From Gracilaria caudata (Eukaryota > Rhodophyta > Florideophyceae > Gracilariales > Gracilariaceae), in contig JASCIV010000557.1 in assembly GCA_030374735.1 (NCBI GenBank), positions 1 through 16,874 on the forward strand: a DNA stretch of 16,874 nucleotides. The letters run 5' to 3'. The notes beneath the pieces were generated by a model. It was not told the DNA's origin. It did not search any database and was given only the letters and a program-made list of their open reading frames with translations. Positions within the stretch are counted from its first letter, which is position 1. The number at the start of each line of letters is the position of its first letter. Below, one piece after another: positions 13,551-16,874 of the stretch. The position numbers and the translations under genes are program-made.

Positions 13551-14633
13551 ATGGACTCCAGCAAGCTTAACTGCTTGTCACTCCTTTCGCTCGTCCTTTT
13601 CCTAATTTTCCATACCGTTAGTGCAGCCGATGAGGCTCTGGATCAGCATTACACCAACCTCGACATTCCTGTTCAACAAGATGATTACATCATTCACGAC
13701 CCTTCCAGAATCGTAACCAAAAGAGGATACCAAATGATTGCAGTCACAGGCAAGGCTCAGGAGGACGGATACCAGTGTGGGCTCGAAACATGGTATAGGC
13801 CAATTGATACACAACGCTGGCAGCCTGGTCAATGCTTGTTCAAGGATAAGCCATCATGGGTTATCGATATTATCGAGGAGCAAGATGGTGCTTACTGGGC
13901 TCCCGAGCTCGTGAAACCAAGAGTCATGGTCTATAGCGTTGCCGATTATACAGACCAATCATCTTACACTTGCGTCGGTCTTGCCCGAGCCACCGGTACT
14001 TTTCCCAACAAGATGACCTGGAAAGACTCTGGAAAACCCCTCTCCTGTGTAAACAAAGAAGATTTTGATGAGGAAGTCAGCGCCATTGATCCCTCTATAT
14101 TGACGGCTGATGATGGAACTACGTATCTCATTACTGGTGGCGGCATTATACATGGAACAGAGCTAAACGAACTTTATCGCCCGGTGTCTGGTAATTGGTT
14201 TAGCCCTGACGCTGAAGGCTGGACAATGCTCGCAAGAGGTCCTGAGACTGAAGACGGCTATGGCTGGATTGAAGCCCCTTACGCTTATTACCACAATGGT
14301 TGGTACTATTTGTTTGTGAATTGGGGCGCGTGTTGCAGTAGAGCCGATTCCACTTATAACGTTCGCGTGGGGCGCTCGAGAGACCCTCTGGGGCCTTACC
14401 TGGACAAAGAAGGAGTGGACTTGCTTTACGGAGGAGGCTCTCTGTTCCTTGAGTCTGAGAGATACATGATCGGTCCGGGACACGTCGGAATTAGAAAAGA
14501 TTCTGAGCAGTTCATAGTTAGCTTCCACTATTACGATGCTCGCCGTGGGGGTGCATCATGGATTGCTGAGAGGCGCATGTTCTGGTCCGGATCAGGGTGG
14601 CCGAGGCTTGGAAAGGTGCTGAGTCGCTGGTAA
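13551..14633 (+). CDS. Secreted GH43 glycoside hydrolase (arabinanase-like)
   Basis: A 360-residue glycoside hydrolase family 43 enzyme, a five-bladed propeller fold that usually cleaves alpha-L-arabinan or beta-xylose linkages. Residues 1-25 form a signal peptide with a Leu-rich core and a VSA cleavage site, so the protein is secretory. The GH43 triad is complete: catalytic base D50 in IIHDPS, pKa-tuning D180 in AIDPS, and general acid E241 in IEAPYAYY. YWAPEL (115-120), the NWGACC segment (257-262) and GPGHVG (308-313) with H311 are also in place, as in endo-1,5-alpha-L-arabinanases. The length equals a single catalytic domain, with no carbohydrate-binding module. The true substrate is uncertain: arabinan is not a typical red-algal wall polymer, so self-wall remodelling, another linkage or an acquired gene are all possible. 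The first Met is followed directly by the signal peptide, and TAA ends the frame. No neighbouring gene is linked. Confidence 0.88.
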   Translation: MDSSKLNCLSLLSLVLFLIFHTVSAADEALDQHYTNLDIPVQQDDYIIHDPSRIVTKRGYQMIAVTGKAQEDGYQCGLETWYRPIDTQRWQPGQCLFKDKPSWVIDIIEEQDGAYWAPELVKPRVMVYSVADYTDQSSYTCVGLARATGTFPNKMTWKDSGKPLSCVNKEDFDEEVSAIDPSILTADDGTTYLITGGGIIHGTELNELYRPVSGNWFSPDAEGWTMLARGPETEDGYGWIEAPYAYYHNGWYYLFVNWGACCSRADSTYNVRVGRSRDPLGPYLDKEGVDLLYGGGSLFLESERYMIGPGHVGIRKDSEQFIVSFHYYDARRGGASWIAERRMFWSGSGWPRLGKVLSRW

Positions 14634-16031
14634 CAATGATAGTACTTTAGATCCAGAATGCCAGCGAGCGTTCATATTAGTCTCGCATTTCCATGCCAGA
14701 GTTCAACCAGTTTGTCGCACTTCTTCTCTAACGGGAATGGTCATTCCCAGTTCTAGATTCGCAAAGACCCGCAAGGGACCTGGGTCCTGTTCAGAACGGC
14801 CAACTATGAAGCTTCTGGGCCGCCAACTGGCGTTTCTACTTTTGTGGCACACTCTTGTGACTTTCAGAATCGTTCGAAGGATTCACTAACATACAATTCG
14901 TCAGAAAGAAAACAAGCACGTATTCAGATAGGGATGGTGGGGAGATGGCGTCTTCCAGCAAGTTCGTTCTGGCTCCAGCTCTGCAGAGTTCTTGTCCTTG
15001 ACCAGCAAAATGTGCCGTTGAGTCTCTGAACGTGTCCTCTCTATAAGGATCTTGGGAATCCATGGCATCTAGAAGGACGACAAAAAGTTCCTCCTTTGGG
15101 AAGATAATTTTTGCAAATGTACAGCTACCTCTGTGTTTGAAAAGAAAATCATCTTACCTTCCAGCCGGGTACAACTCAGACATCCATCACAGGAGTGAAA
15201 GAGCTCTGCCGATGAAATGTATTACAGTCTGAAGAATGATTTTCAGAGTTCCACGCGTTCTGTGTGCCTTATTTTTGATTGCCACGCAGCCTCACTCTAC
15301 TAGAGAACGATGCCCATCCGTTGTCTTTCGAAATGGACAACCTTTTTCCTTGGCAGTGAAGTAGAGGGATGACCACCAAGTGCGAAAACAGATGCCAAAA
15401 CGTGTTTGACCGAAGACCGATGCAAGTCACCATCTGAAAAACTTCGCGCAAAAGGGATCTCATGCAATGATTTGGCGCAAGATACGTGGGAATACTTCGA
15501 TCTTCTGCAACGCTGTCTTCGAGGAGCAAGGAGAGTTCAACACGAAAAGACACAAAGTCTTATATTCCTTCCAATCTTAACCTTAAACAGAAACTCGGAA
15601 GCCTCTTTTCTTCTCAGCCTATGCGTGTTACCAACGACAAATGTTTTCTAAGTGCACGGATTTCTTTCACGTTCCACGTAGACTGAACAAGTTCCTAGTA
15701 GTTTTCTTGAACATTGCAAAACTGCGGGATCCTACTTGGAATCATATGTAGAGGTAGAGCCCCGGTGTAGCGCATGGATACCAAGATATGCATGGTTCAG
15801 CCTCGGTTTCTGCACGACTTGATGCCCTGCATTCTGAAGACGGCTTCTATCAAATCTTCTCTACAGTTCTTCCGATTTCCTCACACATGCGAGAGACAAC
15901 AGACTGGCTGAAAATAGTGACTAAACAGAAGACTTGCAACTAGTGTAGAGAGGTACATAAGGCTTTCACAGCGGCCTACCGTTTGCTCGGCAGTAATAAC
16001 CCTCCCTGTATCGCGGTTTCCACTCCTTGTT
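14634..16031. other. Intergenic region, no gene seen
   Basis: About 1.4 kb of mixed-composition DNA between the GH43 gene and the casein-kinase-like gene. It contains only short, unrecognisable open frames (94 codons or fewer on either strand), two small hairpins at 14733-14787, and no clear repeat, RNA gene or retroelement motif. It must include the 3' end of GH43 and the promoter of the kinase, but no clear TATA element was found. Confidence 0.55.
14733..14748. repeat. Hairpin GGGAATG-GT-CATTCCC
   Basis: A perfect inverted repeat with seven-base arms about 100 bases after the GH43 stop codon. A second one, GGACC-TG-GGTCC, lies at 14776-14787. They could be 3'-UTR structures; a function is not indicated. 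Confidence 0.5.
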
Positions 16032-16874
16032 ATGGATGTCGGTGTTGTCATAGCCGATCGCTTTACAATCGTTCAGAAACTTGGGGAAGGCGGACACGGG
16101 ACGATATATTTGGCATGTGATCCAAACCACAGGATATACGTTTTGAAGACAGAGGCGGCAAACAAAGAGCGTTGCTCTGTGAAGAGCGAGATAACGGTAT
16201 ATGTTGCCTTGGGACAAAGTTTCATCGATTCACCGGTCTTAGGCATTCCAAGGATCTTTCATCATGGTACTCACAAACACGACGGGGTTGAGTACTACGT
16301 CCTCGTCATGGAATACTTGGAACGATCTCTCTACGACAGAATGAATGAATACGGAGGAACCTTGTCATTGAAGTCGGTGTTAATGATAGGCATTCAGATG
16401 TTACGCATTCTCGAGGATGTCCATGAAAGAGGGTATATCCACAGAGATGTAAAGCCGGACAACATTCTCACAGGGCTCTCCGCCACAGATTGCTCATCTC
16501 TGTTTCTTTGTGACTTCGGAATAGCCAAGTACATGCCATTTCATACACGAGCAGAATCCAATGCTGGCTGCGTTTATGGAACTGTCGAGTTTGCTTCCAG
16601 AAGAGCCTTGGAGAGCAAAGAGCAAGGACGGTGTGACGATCTAGAATCTTTGGGCTACACGCTTATATTTCTCAAGTACGGTTCACTTCCGTGGCAAGGT
16701 ATTCCATTTCCACTGGATGGAAAGCAAAACGCGGCGGTTCGAGAAATCTACTACGATTATCTTTGGAAAGACCTTCCACCGGAAATGAAAATGTACTTCG
16801 AGTACGTAAAGTCCTTGAATGTGCGGGAGAGGCCGGATTACGAGTACTTAAGATCTCTGCTCAATGTCTCACTG
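16032..16874 (+). CDS. Casein kinase 1-like protein kinase, 3' end missing
   Basis: An open frame of 281 codons runs off the window edge without a stop. It has the glycine loop GEGGHG (18-23), LK with K39, helix-C E53, HRDVKPDN (137-144) and DFG (161-163). The CK1 signatures are clear: GTVEFAS (183-189) replaces the usual APE region, followed by DDLESLGY (202-209) and GSLPWQG (217-223), then RERPDYEYLR (265-274). All catalytic residues are present, so an active Ser/Thr kinase is likely. It differs from canonical CK1: the segment between FAS and DDLES is altered, reading ASRRALESKEQGRCDD. The start is the first Met after an in-frame stop at 15918-15920. CK1 enzymes act broadly in cytosol and nucleus; the specific role of this divergent member is unknown. 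A C-terminal tail, if any, lies beyond the window. Confidence 0.85.
   Translation, partial: MDVGVVIADRFTIVQKLGEGGHGTIYLACDPNHRIYVLKTEAANKERCSVKSEITVYVALGQSFIDSPVLGIPRIFHHGTHKHDGVEYYVLVMEYLERSLYDRMNEYGGTLSLKSVLMIGIQMLRILEDVHERGYIHRDVKPDNILTGLSATDCSSLFLCDFGIAKYMPFHTRAESNAGCVYGTVEFASRRALESKEQGRCDDLESLGYTLIFLKYGSLPWQGIPFPLDGKQNAAVREIYYDYLWKDLPPEMKMYFEYVKSLNVRERPDYEYLRSLLNVSL

Noticed and set aside
1..16874. CRISPR arrays, tRNA or rRNA genes, insertion sequences, defence islands
   Set aside because: No regularly spaced repeats, no tRNA B-box with matching stems, and no transposase motif; the DNA is eukaryotic in character.

Overview
The window looks like nuclear DNA from an intron-poor, plastid-bearing eukaryote, most likely a red alga (inference). 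Long open frames each cover complete eukaryotic domain architectures without introns: a spartin/senescence-domain protein, a PH-domain kinase, a casein-kinase-1-like kinase and a type II membrane glycosyltransferase. One protein carries UVR motifs behind a transit-peptide-like leader. There are no bacterial-style operons or Shine-Dalgarno sites, genes lie on both strands, and gene-sized units are separated by 0.3-2.4 kb of AT-richer DNA. A compact, mostly single-exon genome with old retroelement debris fits a florideophyte red alga, but the species cannot be fixed from the sequence alone.

Layout from left to right: (1) 9-1571 (+) senescence-domain/spartin-like protein with two PPxY motifs. 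(2) 1572-4014, a long intergenic stretch with CT microsatellites, a splice-acceptor-like tract and, on the minus strand at 3050-3424, a possible relic of the C-terminal zinc knuckle of a non-LTR reverse transcriptase. (3) 4015-6183 (+) a UVR-motif/beta-propeller protein, probably plastid-targeted. (4) 6559-9138 (-) a large type II membrane glycosyltransferase with an apparent NTR/TIMP-like module in front of a GT-A domain. (5) 9139-9816, a GC- and CpG-rich divergent promoter region with several palindromes. (6) 9817-11160 (+) a PH-domain plus CAMK-like kinase with an unusual glycine loop and a long activation-loop insert. (7) 11485-11970 (+) a small basic protein with an N-myristoylation-like start and an RVxF-like PP1 docking motif. 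(8) 11971-13550, non-coding DNA with poly-T runs and a 17-bp minisatellite ending in a hairpin. (9) 13551-14633 (+) a secreted GH43 glycoside hydrolase with a complete catalytic triad. (10) 14634-16031, no gene seen. (11) 16032-end (+) a casein kinase 1-like protein kinase, cut by the window edge.

The genes do not form an obvious pathway. The most suggestive groupings are the head-to-head glycosyltransferase and PH-kinase pair sharing a GC-rich promoter, and the PH-kinase followed by a putative membrane-anchored phosphatase-docking protein. I do not see a convincing new multi-gene system. The most novel items are single-protein architectures: NTR-like plus GT-A, UVR plus propeller, and the PH-kinase with Ala-substituted glycine loop.
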